DNA of 62,053 nt from an uncultured bacterium (GCA_905214465.1 CAJMMD010000013.1:1-62053), one strand, 5' to 3'; positions 34,975 to 43,966 are shown, numbered from the stretch's first letter. Notes: generated by a model from the sequence alone, not told the origin. Translations and numbers: made by a program.

Positions 34975-36024
34975 CTACATTCCCGCCCAATCGATAAAAA
35001 TCTCCTCACGAAGCCGCCGTTCGAGCTCCTGCTGTCGCGGCGTCTTGTCTTTCAGCGGCACATCGAGATAGGACATGATGAGCTCCATCACCACGCGGAA
35101 GGCATCGAAGTCGGCCAGCTGACCATAGGTCATCAGAACGACGGGATATCCCATGGCTTGCAAGGCCGTCGTTCGATCGGAGTCCGAAATCTTGGATTCA
35201 ATGGATCCGTGAATGGCTTTACCCTGGCATTCAACCAGACACTCTCGGCTGCCGTCCTTATTTGCCAGCAGGATATCGGCATAGCGCCTATCAAGCCCCG
35301 AAATCAGGCGGGCGCTGCGCGTCATACGAATCTCAACGTTATTGGTAAGGCGCAGCCCTTCGCCGCCGCGCAACCTCGTAAGGCCAAACAGCATCGAAGC
35401 CTGGACCTCGAGCGGCGATGCTGCCACCCCCGTAATGCATTTCGCGGCTCGTATGAACGATTTAGCGCCGCGGAGCCCCCGGACCTTATCGACGAACTCT
35501 GTAAGCTCAGAGAGCTCGATCAAGGGAGGTCGTTTCCACAAGTCCGTTGGATTCCCCGAGACATCCTTTACGTTTTCCCAGCCCGACCGTGCGTCACTCC
35601 ATCGGCTCCCATATGCCTGCTCAAGTGCCGACTTTACCTGAGGCGCAATCTTGCACACGGCAAAGGTGCCGCACATCTCATACATGCACATGATTAGACG
35701 CTCGTTTGAGACCGAGGAAGCCAGAGTCAGCAGGGTAAAGAGTGGGGACGCAACATCGAGGCCAAACTCCGTCTGCCGCACGGAATCAAACGGCCTCTCC
35801 CCGTTCCAAACATGCCTGACAATGCGATCGCCCTTACGTCCGCAGCTGCCCTGCGCCAACACGTGTAACGGGGTGCCCAGGAAATGCGTGACGAGCGGAT
35901 GCTCACATAGGTGCTCCCTGCGCGGATCGTCCGCAGAATCGGGCAGGTCCGGCATTATTGCCAAGACCTGTGGAGGTATCCGGTGATACCGAAAGGCAGA
36001 TATGTCGCACAGCATGTCGTCCAT
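34975..36024 (-). CDS. DUF559/Vsr-like nuclease-fold protein of unknown role (member 1)
   Basis: A ~349-residue protein. The C-terminal ~110 residues look like a Vsr/DUF559-type PD-(D/E)xK fold: ADILL (Asp250), then LVECQGKAIH (Glu265, Gln267) and DSDRTTALQAMGYPVVLMTY. Upstream, CMYEMCGTFAV and a SPLE motif with a double glycine (RLRGGEGL) are shared with the protein at 44231-45421. The N-terminal half resembles DNA-binding domains of AbiEi-like regulators only loosely. The start is uncertain: ATG at 36024 lacks a clear ribosome site and the frame stays open to beyond 36159. It is solitary, with lower GC than its neighbours. Catalytic activity is unproven because the third motif has Gln rather than Lys. 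Confidence 0.65.
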   Translation of the reverse strand: MDDMLCDISAFRYHRIPPQVLAIMPDLPDSADDPRREHLCEHPLVTHFLGTPLHVLAQGSCGRKGDRIVRHVWNGERPFDSVRQTEFGLDVASPLFTLLTLASSVSNERLIMCMYEMCGTFAVCKIAPQVKSALEQAYGSRWSDARSGWENVKDVSGNPTDLWKRPPLIELSELTEFVDKVRGLRGAKSFIRAAKCITGVAASPLEVQASMLFGLTRLRGGEGLRLTNNVEIRMTRSARLISGLDRRYADILLANKDGSRECLVECQGKAIHGSIESKISDSDRTTALQAMGYPVVLMTYGQLADFDAFRVVMELIMSYLDVPLKDKTPRQQELERRLREEIFIDWAGM

Positions 36025-36178
36025 GAAGGGTACGTACCCGCTGCGTCGCTTGTAAACCCGCTCGGACGGCAAACGCGCTGGCTCGGCCTGCGAACGGTAA
36101 ATACTGCCACGCCCACGTCGCGGATCTCTCAGGAGGCTTACAATCGGTTTGGAAAGCAAACTGATTGTGAGGTTGCAT

Positions 36179-37399
36179 ATGGTTGATGAGGACTTTGCCT
36201 GGCGGCTTGCGCAGGACCTTGTGAAGATTGACAGCTCAGACCCGGGCGCGTATGAGGATGAAATTGAGCGCTTCATTAAGAGGCTCATTGAGCAGCAGCT
36301 GGCACAACTTGATAGTTCTGCGCTCGATGCCGTGCAGATTGAGGAGCTCGAAGTGCTGCCCGGGCGCCGCAACCTTAAAGTCACCGTGCCGGGCCAAAGC
36401 GACGAGCCGCGGCTGGTCTATATCTGCCACATGGATACCGTCACCTTGGGCGATGGCTGGGACGCAGATATCGCACCGCTTGGGGCGGTTGTGCGCGACG
36501 GCAAGCTCTACGGCCGCGGTGCCTGCGATATGAAGGGTGGCCTGGCCTGCGCCATTGCCGCACTGGTCCATACGCTCGAGCGCGTGGCGTCGGATGGCGC
36601 GCTGCCACGCCGCGGCTTTTCGCTCATCTGCTCGGTCGACGAGGAAGACTTCATGCGCGGCTCAGAGGCCGCGATCGATGCTGGCTGGGTCGGCTCGCGC
36701 GAATGGGTGCTGGACACCGAACCCACCGACGGACAGATCCAGGTGTCGCACAAGGGGCGTACGTGGTTCGAGATCGAGATGGCCGGCGTCACGGCTCATG
36801 CAAGCCAGCCTTGGAAGGGCGCCGACGCCGTCGCCGCCATGGCCGAGGTCGTGTGCTCGCTTCGTCGCACGTTTGCGACGCTACCTTTACATGAGGAGCT
36901 GGGGCCATCGACCATCACGTTTGGACAGATCGAGGGTGGCTACCGTCCCTATGTCGTGCCCGACCACGCTAAGGTCTGGGTCGATATGCGCCTGACCCCG
37001 CCGACTGATACGGCCGCCGCGACGCGCATGGTAGAGCAGGCCATTGTCGCTGCCGAAGCCGCGGTCCCCGGCTGCCATGGAAGCTATACCGCGACAGGCG
37101 ACCGCCCCGCCATCGAGCGCGATCCAAGCTCTCCCCTTCTGGCTGCACTCAAGCGTGCCGCCGATGACGTGACGGGCACAGACACGACCGTCGGCTTCTT
37201 TACCGGCTACACCGACACTGCCGTCATTGCCGGCAAGACAGGCAACCGCAATTGTATGAGCTACGGCCCCGGCTCGTTGGCGCTCGCGCACAAGCCCAAC
37301 GAGTATGTGCCCCATGCCGATATCGTTCGCTGCCAAAACGTGCTCATCGCGCTTGCCGATAACACGCTCTGGGACGCAAGCGGCCAAGTTGGGGCATAA
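36179..37399 (+). CDS. M20-family metallopeptidase (ArgE/DapE/CPG2 type)
   Basis: A 406-residue zinc-dependent amidohydrolase. Metal ligands fall in YICHMDTVTLG, GRGACDMKGGLACA, CSVDEEDF, VLDTEPTD and a C-terminal histidine in GSLALAHKPNEYV, with the dimerisation domain between. Candidates include deacylation of acylated amino acids or peptides; the exact substrate is unknown. ATG at 36179 follows TGAGG; a TTG at 36149 would extend it by ten residues. It is divergent from the nuclease-like gene and followed after 39 bases by the DUF1015-like gene, probably in one transcript. Confidence 0.88.
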   Translation: MVDEDFAWRLAQDLVKIDSSDPGAYEDEIERFIKRLIEQQLAQLDSSALDAVQIEELEVLPGRRNLKVTVPGQSDEPRLVYICHMDTVTLGDGWDADIAPLGAVVRDGKLYGRGACDMKGGLACAIAALVHTLERVASDGALPRRGFSLICSVDEEDFMRGSEAAIDAGWVGSREWVLDTEPTDGQIQVSHKGRTWFEIEMAGVTAHASQPWKGADAVAAMAEVVCSLRRTFATLPLHEELGPSTITFGQIEGGYRPYVVPDHAKVWVDMRLTPPTDTAAATRMVEQAIVAAEAAVPGCHGSYTATGDRPAIERDPSSPLLAALKRAADDVTGTDTTVGFFTGYTDTAVIAGKTGNRNCMSYGPGSLALAHKPNEYVPHADIVRCQNVLIALADNTLWDASGQVGA

Positions 37400-37438
37400 T
37401 AAGCCGCGAACAAACCGACTCGCGCGTTAGGACCGCCC

Positions 37439-38119
37439 ATGAAAGCACTTCCATTTCCCTGCATCCGCCCAGCTCAGGACCGCGTGCTCGAGGCGCTGCC
37501 TGCGATGGGCGGTATCCTGAGCGGCAACGACGCCCTGCGCGGCGCCATTGCTGACGGCCTAATGCTCAAGGATCCAGGCGCGGCGTATTACGTGTACGAG
37601 TGTTCGGGAGAGCTGGGACGCGTGACGGGCGTTGTGGCAATTTGCCCGGTTGGTGTACTGACGGACGACAACGCGTCCTCCGCAGATGCGGCCGCAGCCG
37701 CCCGCGCAATCGCCGAGCTTAAGGTGCAGCCTCGCCCTGTAACGCTCGCCTACGAAGCCTCGCCCGTCATGGATATCATCCTCGGCGCCGCCAAAGAAGG
37801 CGCGTCGCTCTATGCCGTCACCGACCCCGCCGGCATTACGCACCGTGTGTGGGAGGTCAAGCGCGAGGACGCCGTTGCTGCCATCCGTGCCATGCTCGAT
37901 CAGGCACCCGACCCCGTGTTCGCCGGTGACTCCGCCTATGCCGCCGCACTGGCTGGGGCATCGCAGATTCTGGCCGATGAGGCCCGTGCCGCCGGAACGT
38001 ACACCGGCAAAGAGCCGTTCAACTTTGCCGTAGCTGCGCTCTTCCCCGCCGCGCAGGTCAGCGGCGGCGCGCCGCAGGTTCCGACGGGTCTGCTCACTCA
38101 CCAGATCTCACGGTTCTAG
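37439..38119 (+). CDS. Short DUF1015-like protein
   Basis: A 226-residue protein resembling the N-terminal half of DUF1015 (COG4198) proteins: FPCIRPAQDRVLEALPA at the start, a YYVYECSGELGRVTGVVAIC segment, and DPAGITHRVWEV in the middle. Full members are near 400 residues and contain an ADGHHR motif; at the matching position this one has FAGDSAYAAALAG, and the rest is short. It could be a truncated but functional variant or a decaying gene. It has no clean ribosome site beyond AGGACCGCCC. It is co-oriented with the M20 peptidase and followed by a terminator. Confidence 0.6.
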   Translation: MKALPFPCIRPAQDRVLEALPAMGGILSGNDALRGAIADGLMLKDPGAAYYVYECSGELGRVTGVVAICPVGVLTDDNASSADAAAAARAIAELKVQPRPVTLAYEASPVMDIILGAAKEGASLYAVTDPAGITHRVWEVKREDAVAAIRAMLDQAPDPVFAGDSAYAAALAGASQILADEARAAGTYTGKEPFNFAVAALFPAAQVSGGAPQVPTGLLTHQISRF

Positions 38120-38162
38120 CGGACTCAAACGCGAAGCTGGAAAACCCAGCATCCAAACAAAC

Positions 38163-38206
38163 AAGGGGCAGGGATGCAATGCCCGTGCATGCATCCCCGC
38201 CCCTTT
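38163..38206 (+). terminator. Intrinsic terminator after the DUF1015-like gene
   Basis: AAGGGGCAGGGATGCA pairs with TGCATCCCCGCCCCTTT (one bulge), followed by a short T-rich tail. It lies between convergent genes. Confidence 0.7.
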
Positions 38207-38250
38207 CGCATCAAACAATTTCGCCGGCAAACCGCGCCGCAACGCCAGCG

Positions 38251-38886
38251 CTACCCGCGCTGCGGGCCTGCTACCGCTACAAGCGGTTCAAGCCCCAGCT
38301 CGCGCGCGTAATCCTCCTGCGTAAAGACTTCGACCAACTCAAACGTGTCGGATTCGTCGTCAAACGCAAAGTGCAGCACCGAGCAGTTGCCCGGCACGCG
38401 ATCGCGCTCGTCGGCCGCCGCACCCTTCACGTGATCCATAAACTCCTTGATAGCCGAGCCATGGCTTACCGCGAGCACACACGTATGGTCCGGACGCTGC
38501 ATGAGTTCGGTCAGCGTCGCCACCATGCGCTCGCGCACCTGGATCTGGCCCTCGCCGCCAAATTGACGATAGAAATCGCGCCACGGGCGCTCGGGCATAA
38601 GCATCACGCGCTCGGCCTCAAAGTCGCCAAAGAACCACTCACGCAGGCCGTCCAGGCGCTCGTACGCCAAGCCCGGCCACAAGTTGGCGATAGTCTGCTC
38701 GGTGCGATGAAGCGTGGAGGTGTAGGCATGATCGGGCTCAATGCCGCGCGCACGTAAAAACATGCCGGCGCGCGCCGCCTGGTCGCAACCCAACTGCGTA
38801 AGCGGCGAGTCACTCCACCCCTGAATGATACGCTTAAGGTTGAATATCGTCTGTCCATGACGGACCAGATACAGATCTTTATTCAT
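38251..38886 (-). CDS. Histidine phosphatase family protein 1
   Basis: A 211-residue phosphoglycerate-mutase-like phosphatase. The phosphohistidine motif LYLVRHGQTIFN opens the protein, GWSDSPLT follows, and the second catalytic histidine is in VLAVSHGSAIKEF. Size and motifs fit the broad cobC/GpmB-like phosphatase group. ATG at 38886 has AAAGGACC upstream. It lies 17 bases downstream of a closely related gene, evidently a tandem duplication. Confidence 0.9.
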   Translation of the reverse strand: MNKDLYLVRHGQTIFNLKRIIQGWSDSPLTQLGCDQAARAGMFLRARGIEPDHAYTSTLHRTEQTIANLWPGLAYERLDGLREWFFGDFEAERVMLMPERPWRDFYRQFGGEGQIQVRERMVATLTELMQRPDHTCVLAVSHGSAIKEFMDHVKGAAADERDRVPGNCSVLHFAFDDESDTFELVEVFTQEDYARELGLEPLVAVAGPQRG

Positions 38887-38903
38887 AGGGGTCCTTTCGT
38901 TCG

Positions 38904-39446
38904 TTACCAACCCAAGAGCGAAAACGCCCCGTCGCAATAGCCAAAATGAAGCACGGCACCGTTGTCGGGTAGCTCTCCCCCGCCAGTCACATACTCAAGA
39001 AACTCCTGGCAGGCTGAGCCGTGGGAAACCGCCAGCACGCAGTCGTGCTGCGGCCGGGCCATAATACGGGACAGCGCCGCGACCATGCGCGACTGAAGCT
39101 GCACTTCCGACTCGCCGCCAAAGGCCACCGGATAATCGCCCCAGGGCTGCGGCGGCATCTCGCGATTTGATGTGCCCTCCAGCGAGCCAAAATGCCACTC
39201 ACGCAGGTCATCGACCAGCTCAATGGAACGGCCCTCGCCAACGATAAGCTCGGCCGTATGCCGCGCCCGGCCCAACGGCGAGGAATACACATGATCAAAG
39301 GCCACGCCACGCGCCGCAAACGCCGTACGCGCCGTCAGCGCCTGCTCGCGCCCGCGCGCCGTAAGCGGCGAATCGTGCCAGCCCTGCAAAATGCTCTGCA
39401 CATTGAGCTCAGTCTGCCCATGCCGCACCAAATACAGATCTGCCAC
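38904..39446 (-). CDS. Histidine phosphatase family protein 2
   Basis: A 180-residue relative of the adjacent protein, with LYLVRHGQTELN, GWHDSPLTARG, REWHFGSLEG and VLAVSHGSACQEF. It starts with GTG at 39446, with GAGGGGAGAGC as ribosome site. The two share the ordering REW-FG, GG, VLAVSHGSA and an LHFG/LHFA end, but differ in length. It is the first gene of the pair; a GGGGACAGGCACC palindrome stands just upstream. Confidence 0.9.
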   Translation of the reverse strand: MADLYLVRHGQTELNVQSILQGWHDSPLTARGREQALTARTAFAARGVAFDHVYSSPLGRARHTAELIVGEGRSIELVDDLREWHFGSLEGTSNREMPPQPWGDYPVAFGGESEVQLQSRMVAALSRIMARPQHDCVLAVSHGSACQEFLEYVTGGGELPDNGAVLHFGYCDGAFSLLGW

Positions 39447-39460
39447 ACGCTCTCCCCTCG

Positions 39461-39498
39461 TACCACCACAAAGGGGACAGGCACCTTTGTGGTGGTTT
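39461..39498. repeat. CACAAAGGGGACAGGCACC-type palindrome (copy 7)
   Basis: TACCACCACAAAGG pairs with CCTTTGTGGTGGTTA-like sequence around GGACAGGCA. It lies in the 5' region of the histidine phosphatase pair, between two minus-strand genes. Confidence 0.85.
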
Positions 39499-39528
39499 AC
39501 CGTCTGATCACGCCGCGGTGACGCTCAG

Positions 39529-40200
39529 CTACACCAGCACGTCGGCGAGCGGGCGCTTGGGTACGTGGTGCACCTGCGCATCGTCACGCCAGTAATTAAT
39601 TGAGCCGTCGGGGTTGGAATCGATCGCATCGATCATCTGCGTCTCGGCCGGCACGCCAAAAGCCATGATCAGCTTGAGCTCATACTTGTCGTTATCGAGC
39701 CCCATAGCATCGATCGCGTGGGGCGTAAAGGCCTTGAACATGCAGGCTGCCACCTCGGGCGTGGCGCTGCGAGCGGCGAGCATCATCGTCTGCGCGGCAA
39801 TGCCCGTGTCGACCTCGGTGATGGGCGCGGCGGGCTTACCCGGAACAGCGCGCTCGGCAAGAATCGCGATGTAGCCGGTCGGACGCTCGCCCTCGGCAGG
39901 ACCCGACCAATCCTTAAGCGCGCCGGCCCATGCAAGCTCATCAAATACACGCGCGCAATCCTCGGCACCGCTCACCACATGAAAACGCAGACGCTGAGCA
40001 TTGGCGCCGCAGGGAGCCAGGTGCGCCAGTTCCGCCAGCTCGAGCAAAAACTCGCGCGGCACGCGCATGGACTCGTCAAAACGGCGGCACGTACGGGCGC
40101 GGCGGACCAGCGCGTCAAACGTGTCCAGGCCAAGCTTTTCGCAACCCTGCTTTGCCATCGACTCGGCGCTTACCGGCGCCGCGGGAACAGCTTCGTTCAT
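39529..40200 (-). CDS. Nitroreductase-family protein
   Basis: A 223-residue FMN-dependent oxidoreductase of the nitroreductase superfamily. The N-terminal FMN-binding RRARTCRRFDES and the LAHLAPCGANAQRLRFHVV segment, plus a C-terminal GVPAETQMIDA, match the family; the fold normally works as a homodimer. The substrate is not predictable. ATG at 40200 follows GGGGGTC; an internal Met at residue 15 is possible. It appears to be a single gene upstream of the histidine phosphatases. Confidence 0.82.
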   Translation of the reverse strand: MNEAVPAAPVSAESMAKQGCEKLGLDTFDALVRRARTCRRFDESMRVPREFLLELAELAHLAPCGANAQRLRFHVVSGAEDCARVFDELAWAGALKDWSGPAEGERPTGYIAILAERAVPGKPAAPITEVDTGIAAQTMMLAARSATPEVAACMFKAFTPHAIDAMGLDNDKYELKLIMAFGVPAETQMIDAIDSNPDGSINYWRDDAQVHHVPKRPLADVLV

Positions 40201-40433
40201 AAGACCCCCAATAAAAGCATATTGTTCTTAAGAAAATCTAACCTAAAACGTAGGCAATTACACACAGCGGCGCAATGTTCCACACCTGTTGAATATTCCG
40301 CATCCAAACGGGAACAAAGGTAACAATTCGGGAAGATGAGGCTCCCATTCGCCCTTCCCGCCCCACGCGACGGCGCCCTTGGGCGATACTGGTTGCAAGA
40401 GCTACGGCTTACGCCGCACGGAAAGGAGACATC

Positions 40434-41036
40434 ATGGGCATCTTTAAGAACGATGACAAGCAATCGAGCGCGTTTGGATTTGACGAGAAAAGCATGGCAG
40501 GCAAGGCCGTCAAGGCCGTGCGCTGGATTTACGCCATCACGGGCGTCTTGGCGCTCGTCGCCGGCATCGCACTGCTGTTTGCGCCCGCCAAATCCCTCGT
40601 CTTCCTGACGACCGTCTTGGGCATCTACTTTGTGATCACGGCCGCGATCAGGCTGTTTACCGCTGTTTTCGAGCCGCTGCTGCCCACCGGCTGGCGCGTT
40701 ACGAGCATCATCTCCAACCTGCTCATCATTCTGGGCGGCGTCATAATCCTGCGCAACCAGGCCTTCTCGACCGCGGCGCTCACCACGCTCGTGGTGGTCG
40801 TCGCCGGCTTTGGCTGGATCGTCGAGGGCGTCATGTCGATTCTGGAATCCGAGCTTTCCGCCAACCGCGCCCTCGCCATCCTGAGCGGCGCGCTCTCCAT
40901 CATCGCGGGCATGTTCGTGTTTATCTATCCGCTGTGGTCGGCCAAGATGCTCGTCATCTTTAGCGGTGCCGCGCTGCTGGTGTTTGGCGTGACGCTCATT
41001 GTTCGCGCCATTCAGTTTGGCAAACTGGTGCGCTAG
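40434..41036 (+). CDS. HdeD/DUF308-family membrane protein
   Basis: A 200-residue protein with six hydrophobic segments in two-helix blocks (IYAITGVLALVAGIALLFAP, ILGGVIILR, LAILSGALSIIAGMFVFIYP), the repeated pattern of the HdeD (acid-resistance membrane protein) family. A short soluble N-terminus precedes the first helix. AAAGGAGAC stands just before the ATG. The next gene starts on the base after its stop codon, so the two are translated together. Confidence 0.85.
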   Translation: MGIFKNDDKQSSAFGFDEKSMAGKAVKAVRWIYAITGVLALVAGIALLFAPAKSLVFLTTVLGIYFVITAAIRLFTAVFEPLLPTGWRVTSIISNLLIILGGVIILRNQAFSTAALTTLVVVVAGFGWIVEGVMSILESELSANRALAILSGALSIIAGMFVFIYPLWSAKMLVIFSGAALLVFGVTLIVRAIQFGKLVR

Positions 41037-41519
41037 ATGCCAAAGACGCTCTTTATTGATGCCGACGCCTGCCCGGTCACGCGCGAGTCGATTGACTGCG
41101 CGCGGCGGGCGGGCGTCGCCGTTGTTATCGCCGGCAACAGCACGCAAAACCTGGAACGGCACATTCGCCGCGACGACCCGCGCGATGCCGAGCACGCGCG
41201 ACGCGGCTTTTGGATCACGACGCTCGACGTGAGCGTGGGCGCCGACAGCGCCGACTTTGCCATTGTCGAACGCCTGCAGGCGGGCGACGTGGTCGTGACG
41301 CAGGACATTGGCTTGGCGAGCATGGTGCTCGGGCGCGATGCCGCCGCTATCGGTGTGCGCGGGCGCGTCTACGACAAAGCAACCATCGACATGCAGCTGT
41401 TTATTCGCCACGAGGAAAAGAAGGTACGCCGCGCCGGCGGACGCACTCGCGGTCCGGCAGCATTTACCAGCGAAGACCGCGCCCGCTTTAAACGCAACCT
41501 CACCGAGTTGCTGCACTAA
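41037..41519 (+). CDS. DUF188 (YaiI/YqxD) family protein
   Basis: A 160-residue protein of the UPF0178 family, a PIN-like nuclease fold with unclear biological role. The opening LFIDADACPVTRESID, DVSVGADSADFAIV and VVTQDIGLASMVLGRDA segments carry the conserved aspartates. The ATG follows the upstream stop codon directly, with no gap, indicating translational coupling to the HdeD-like gene. Length is standard for the family. Confidence 0.9.
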   Translation: MPKTLFIDADACPVTRESIDCARRAGVAVVIAGNSTQNLERHIRRDDPRDAEHARRGFWITTLDVSVGADSADFAIVERLQAGDVVVTQDIGLASMVLGRDAAAIGVRGRVYDKATIDMQLFIRHEEKKVRRAGGRTRGPAAFTSEDRARFKRNLTELLH

Positions 41520-41524
41520 CCAAG

Positions 41525-41651
41525 GTAGGTTTTTGGGACATGCCTAATAATCTACCTTTTTGTTTTGCCGATTGACGCGCATCCAACGCCCAGGTCATGG
41601 CGGTGGAATTTATGGCATGTCCTAGTTTTACGGCATGCCCCAAACATCCAC
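41525..41651. repeat. GGGACATGCC palindromic element
   Basis: GTAGGTTTTTGGGACATGCC (41525-41544) faces GGCATGCCCCAAACATCCAC (41632-41651) with few mismatches, and a third related word GGCATGTCC lies between. GGTAG/CTACC inside the left end precedes TTTTTGTTTT and may terminate the DUF188 gene. It lies between convergent genes. Confidence 0.65.
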
Positions 41652-42740
41652 TTAGAACCCAAAGGCGGAAAGGATAAGGCCCCAGCCAGCGCCGATGACG
41701 TACATCATGATCAGGAACACGGCATTTTCGCGGGCGCTGCGGTTGGTGCGGAACAGCACCAGATAACCCACGCCGGCGGAAATGAGCGTGCCGGCGAGCA
41801 TCGGCGCCAGTTGCAGCGCGCCTTCCAGATACAGCTGTGTAATGACCACGCTCGCCGAGCAATTGGGAATCAGCCCGACAAGCGCCGAACCCAGGACAGC
41901 GAGTGTCTCGTTGCCGCGCAGGAACTGCTCGATCGCGGACTCGCCGAACGTCTCGAGCACGGCGACCAGAATCAGCGTCACCAGAAAAATGAATACCGAG
42001 ACCTGCACGGTGTGCGAGATCGCACTGCGGATGATCGACAGGACAGGCGTCCCTTCGTGGGAGTGAGAGTGACCGTGACCATCATGGTGTTCATGTTCGC
42101 CCTCATGACCGTGATCGTGGCCATGTCCGTGTTCGTGCTCGTCTTCGTCTTCATCACATCCGCAATGGTCGCGCTCGCACAGCTCGTGGATGTGGTCGGC
42201 GCTCACGCCCGCCTCGGCCACCTCGTCGATGATGTCACCGCCGCTGTGGTCGTCGTGCGCGCAGTTCACGTGGGCCGGATTGGCCGCGGTTCCCAGCACG
42301 GTACGGCGAATCGCCGCGTGCGCGCGGGCGTTACGGCGCAGGCCGCGAATGGCAGCGTCCACGATAAAACCCGTGACCAGTGCGATCAGCGCTTTCGAAG
42401 CCAAAAGCATCGCCATAGTCTGCACGGGAACCTGCTCGGCAAGCAACAGCGGCAGCATCTCATCGGAGGTCGAAAGGAACACCGCCACCAACGTGCCCAA
42501 GGTCACGACACGGCCGGCGTACAGCGTTGCTGCCATGGCCGAAAATCCGCACTGCGGCACCATGCCCAGCAGCGAGCCAACCACGGGACCCGCAGCGCCG
42601 GCGCGCTTGATAGCGCCGTTGACGCGGTCGCCCGCAACGTGCTCAAGTGTCTCGAGAGCAAGATACGTCACCAACAAAAACGGCACCAGCGACAGCGTGT
42701 CCTTGCCGGCGTCGAGCAGAATATCAATCAGTAAATCCAT
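41652..42740 (-). CDS. ArsP_2-type heavy-metal/manganese exporter-like membrane protein
   Basis: A 362-residue membrane protein of about ten segments. Two internally similar halves each carry a GxxPxC motif: GMVPQCGFSAMAATLY near residue 60 and GLIPNCSASVVITQLY near residue 290. Between them is a loop of ~60 residues packed with His, Asp and Glu (EHEHGHGHDHGHEG), typical of metal capture. It matches the putative 10TM metal exporter/manganese transporter family. Start ATG 42740 follows AAAGGTTCCG. The ion transported is unknown. It is divergent from the exonuclease gene. Confidence 0.82.
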   Translation of the reverse strand: MDLLIDILLDAGKDTLSLVPFLLVTYLALETLEHVAGDRVNGAIKRAGAAGPVVGSLLGMVPQCGFSAMAATLYAGRVVTLGTLVAVFLSTSDEMLPLLLAEQVPVQTMAMLLASKALIALVTGFIVDAAIRGLRRNARAHAAIRRTVLGTAANPAHVNCAHDDHSGGDIIDEVAEAGVSADHIHELCERDHCGCDEDEDEHEHGHGHDHGHEGEHEHHDGHGHSHSHEGTPVLSIIRSAISHTVQVSVFIFLVTLILVAVLETFGESAIEQFLRGNETLAVLGSALVGLIPNCSASVVITQLYLEGALQLAPMLAGTLISAGVGYLVLFRTNRSARENAVFLIMMYVIGAGWGLILSAFGF

Positions 42741-42783
42741 GACGGACGGAACCTTTCGTGTCTTTCGGCAGCATTGTAAAAGT

Positions 42784-42800
42784 CCTAGCGGTCAACTAGG
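42784..42800. promoter_or_regulatory. Dyad upstream of the metal exporter
   Basis: CCTAG-CGGTCAA-CTAGG lies 44 bases upstream of the exporter start and 112 bases before the exonuclease start. It is a possible operator for a dimeric regulator; the DtxR-type protein at 48820-49209 is a candidate but the site does not match a known consensus. Confidence 0.25.
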
Positions 42801-42911
42801 GTATTGTAGTTGTCCCGGGCGCGGTGCCAATAGTTGCCTATGGCAAACTATCATCTCGCCATAACTCAGTAACCTCGAGCCGCACAACGCGGCCCGTCCA
42901 AGGAGTAGCAT

Positions 42912-43880
42912 ATGAACGTATCGCAAGCACTCGAATACGAGCGCCAGCCGTTTATCCCCATGTTTATCTACGGCGACCACGGCGCCATGGAGTCCGAGCG
43001 CCAGAAGGGCGAGGAGGCCCTCAAGGTGCTCGAGACCGAGTACTTTACCGCCGAGGGCGACCCCGGCTTCGACTTTGCCACCGTGCGCGACCTGGCCGAC
43101 CGCAACCGCGACCTGTGCGACCAGATTGGCGAGGCGCGTCTGCGCAACGTGACGCCCGCGACGCTCTCGCGCGGCCTGTCCGACGCCGACACCTGCGCCG
43201 CCATCGGCAAGATGCAAAAGCGCACCGCCGCGTCCGTTATGCGCGAGATCCGCGGCGACCGCGACGCACTCGGCGTGGCCTATGCCCGCAAGCCCATCCA
43301 AGGCACGGTGCTGGGCATCGACATCGAGACCACCGGTCGCGCGCCCGAGCGCGGCTACATCATCAACGTGGGCTGGGAGATCATGGATCTCACCAGCGAC
43401 GCCGTGCCGCATGACGCCGAGGCACACTACTGCGGCCTGCCCGACATCTACCGCGGCGAGGATGTGCCGCTATCGAACATCCATCACATCACATGGGACG
43501 ACATCGACGGCAAAAAGCCGTTCCGCGAGAACAAGGAGCTGCAGAAGCAGCTGCTCAAGCTCATGAAGAAGTACCCGTACATGGCGCATAATGCCGCCTT
43601 CGAGGACAGCTGGTTCAAAATTCATCTGGACGGTTACGCTGAGGCGCGCCGCGCAGGCAAGATCATCGTCATCGACTCGCGCCAAATCTGCCGCAGCCTG
43701 GACGCCGACGTGCGCTCGCTCCCCCGCGAGTCCGCGCCCGCTGCGCTCGAGAACTGGGCGCGCCGCCGCGGCACCCTCGCCGTCGACGCCAACGAGCAGC
43801 ACCTGGGCCTCGACGACACCGACCTCATGCTCCGCACCGTCCAAGCCGAGTTCAACCTCAAGAACCTGTTTGCGAAATAG
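42912..43880 (+). CDS. DEDD-type 3'-5' exonuclease (DnaQ-like)
   Basis: A 322-residue protein whose C-terminal ~190 residues form a DnaQ-like exonuclease: LGIDIETTGRAPERGYI (motif I), MAHNAAFEDSWFKIHLD (motif II) and HLGLDDTDLMLRTV (motif III, DEDDh-like with His before Asp). The N-terminal 130 residues are helical, acidic and unassigned (MFIYGDHGAMESERQKGEEA). AAGGAG stands six bases before the ATG. It may act in DNA repair or RNA turnover; no polymerase gene is adjacent. Confidence 0.87.
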   Translation: MNVSQALEYERQPFIPMFIYGDHGAMESERQKGEEALKVLETEYFTAEGDPGFDFATVRDLADRNRDLCDQIGEARLRNVTPATLSRGLSDADTCAAIGKMQKRTAASVMREIRGDRDALGVAYARKPIQGTVLGIDIETTGRAPERGYIINVGWEIMDLTSDAVPHDAEAHYCGLPDIYRGEDVPLSNIHHITWDDIDGKKPFRENKELQKQLLKLMKKYPYMAHNAAFEDSWFKIHLDGYAEARRAGKIIVIDSRQICRSLDADVRSLPRESAPAALENWARRRGTLAVDANEQHLGLDDTDLMLRTVQAEFNLKNLFAK

Positions 43881-43898
43881 CAACGCCTGCGACAAACA

Positions 43899-43966
43899 CT
43901 GCTTGCTCACGAGCGGCCTCGCAGCGGGAAACCCCGCAGCGGGGCCGCCCCACGTTCCATAAGCAG
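43899..43966. repeat. Strong GC-rich hairpin after the exonuclease gene
   Basis: GCGGCCTCGCAGCGGG pairs with CCCCGCAGCGGGGCCGC around AAA, extended by CTGCTT/AAGCAG. It lacks a good T tract. The rest of the gap to 44230 is AT-rich and shows nothing I can identify. Confidence 0.6.
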
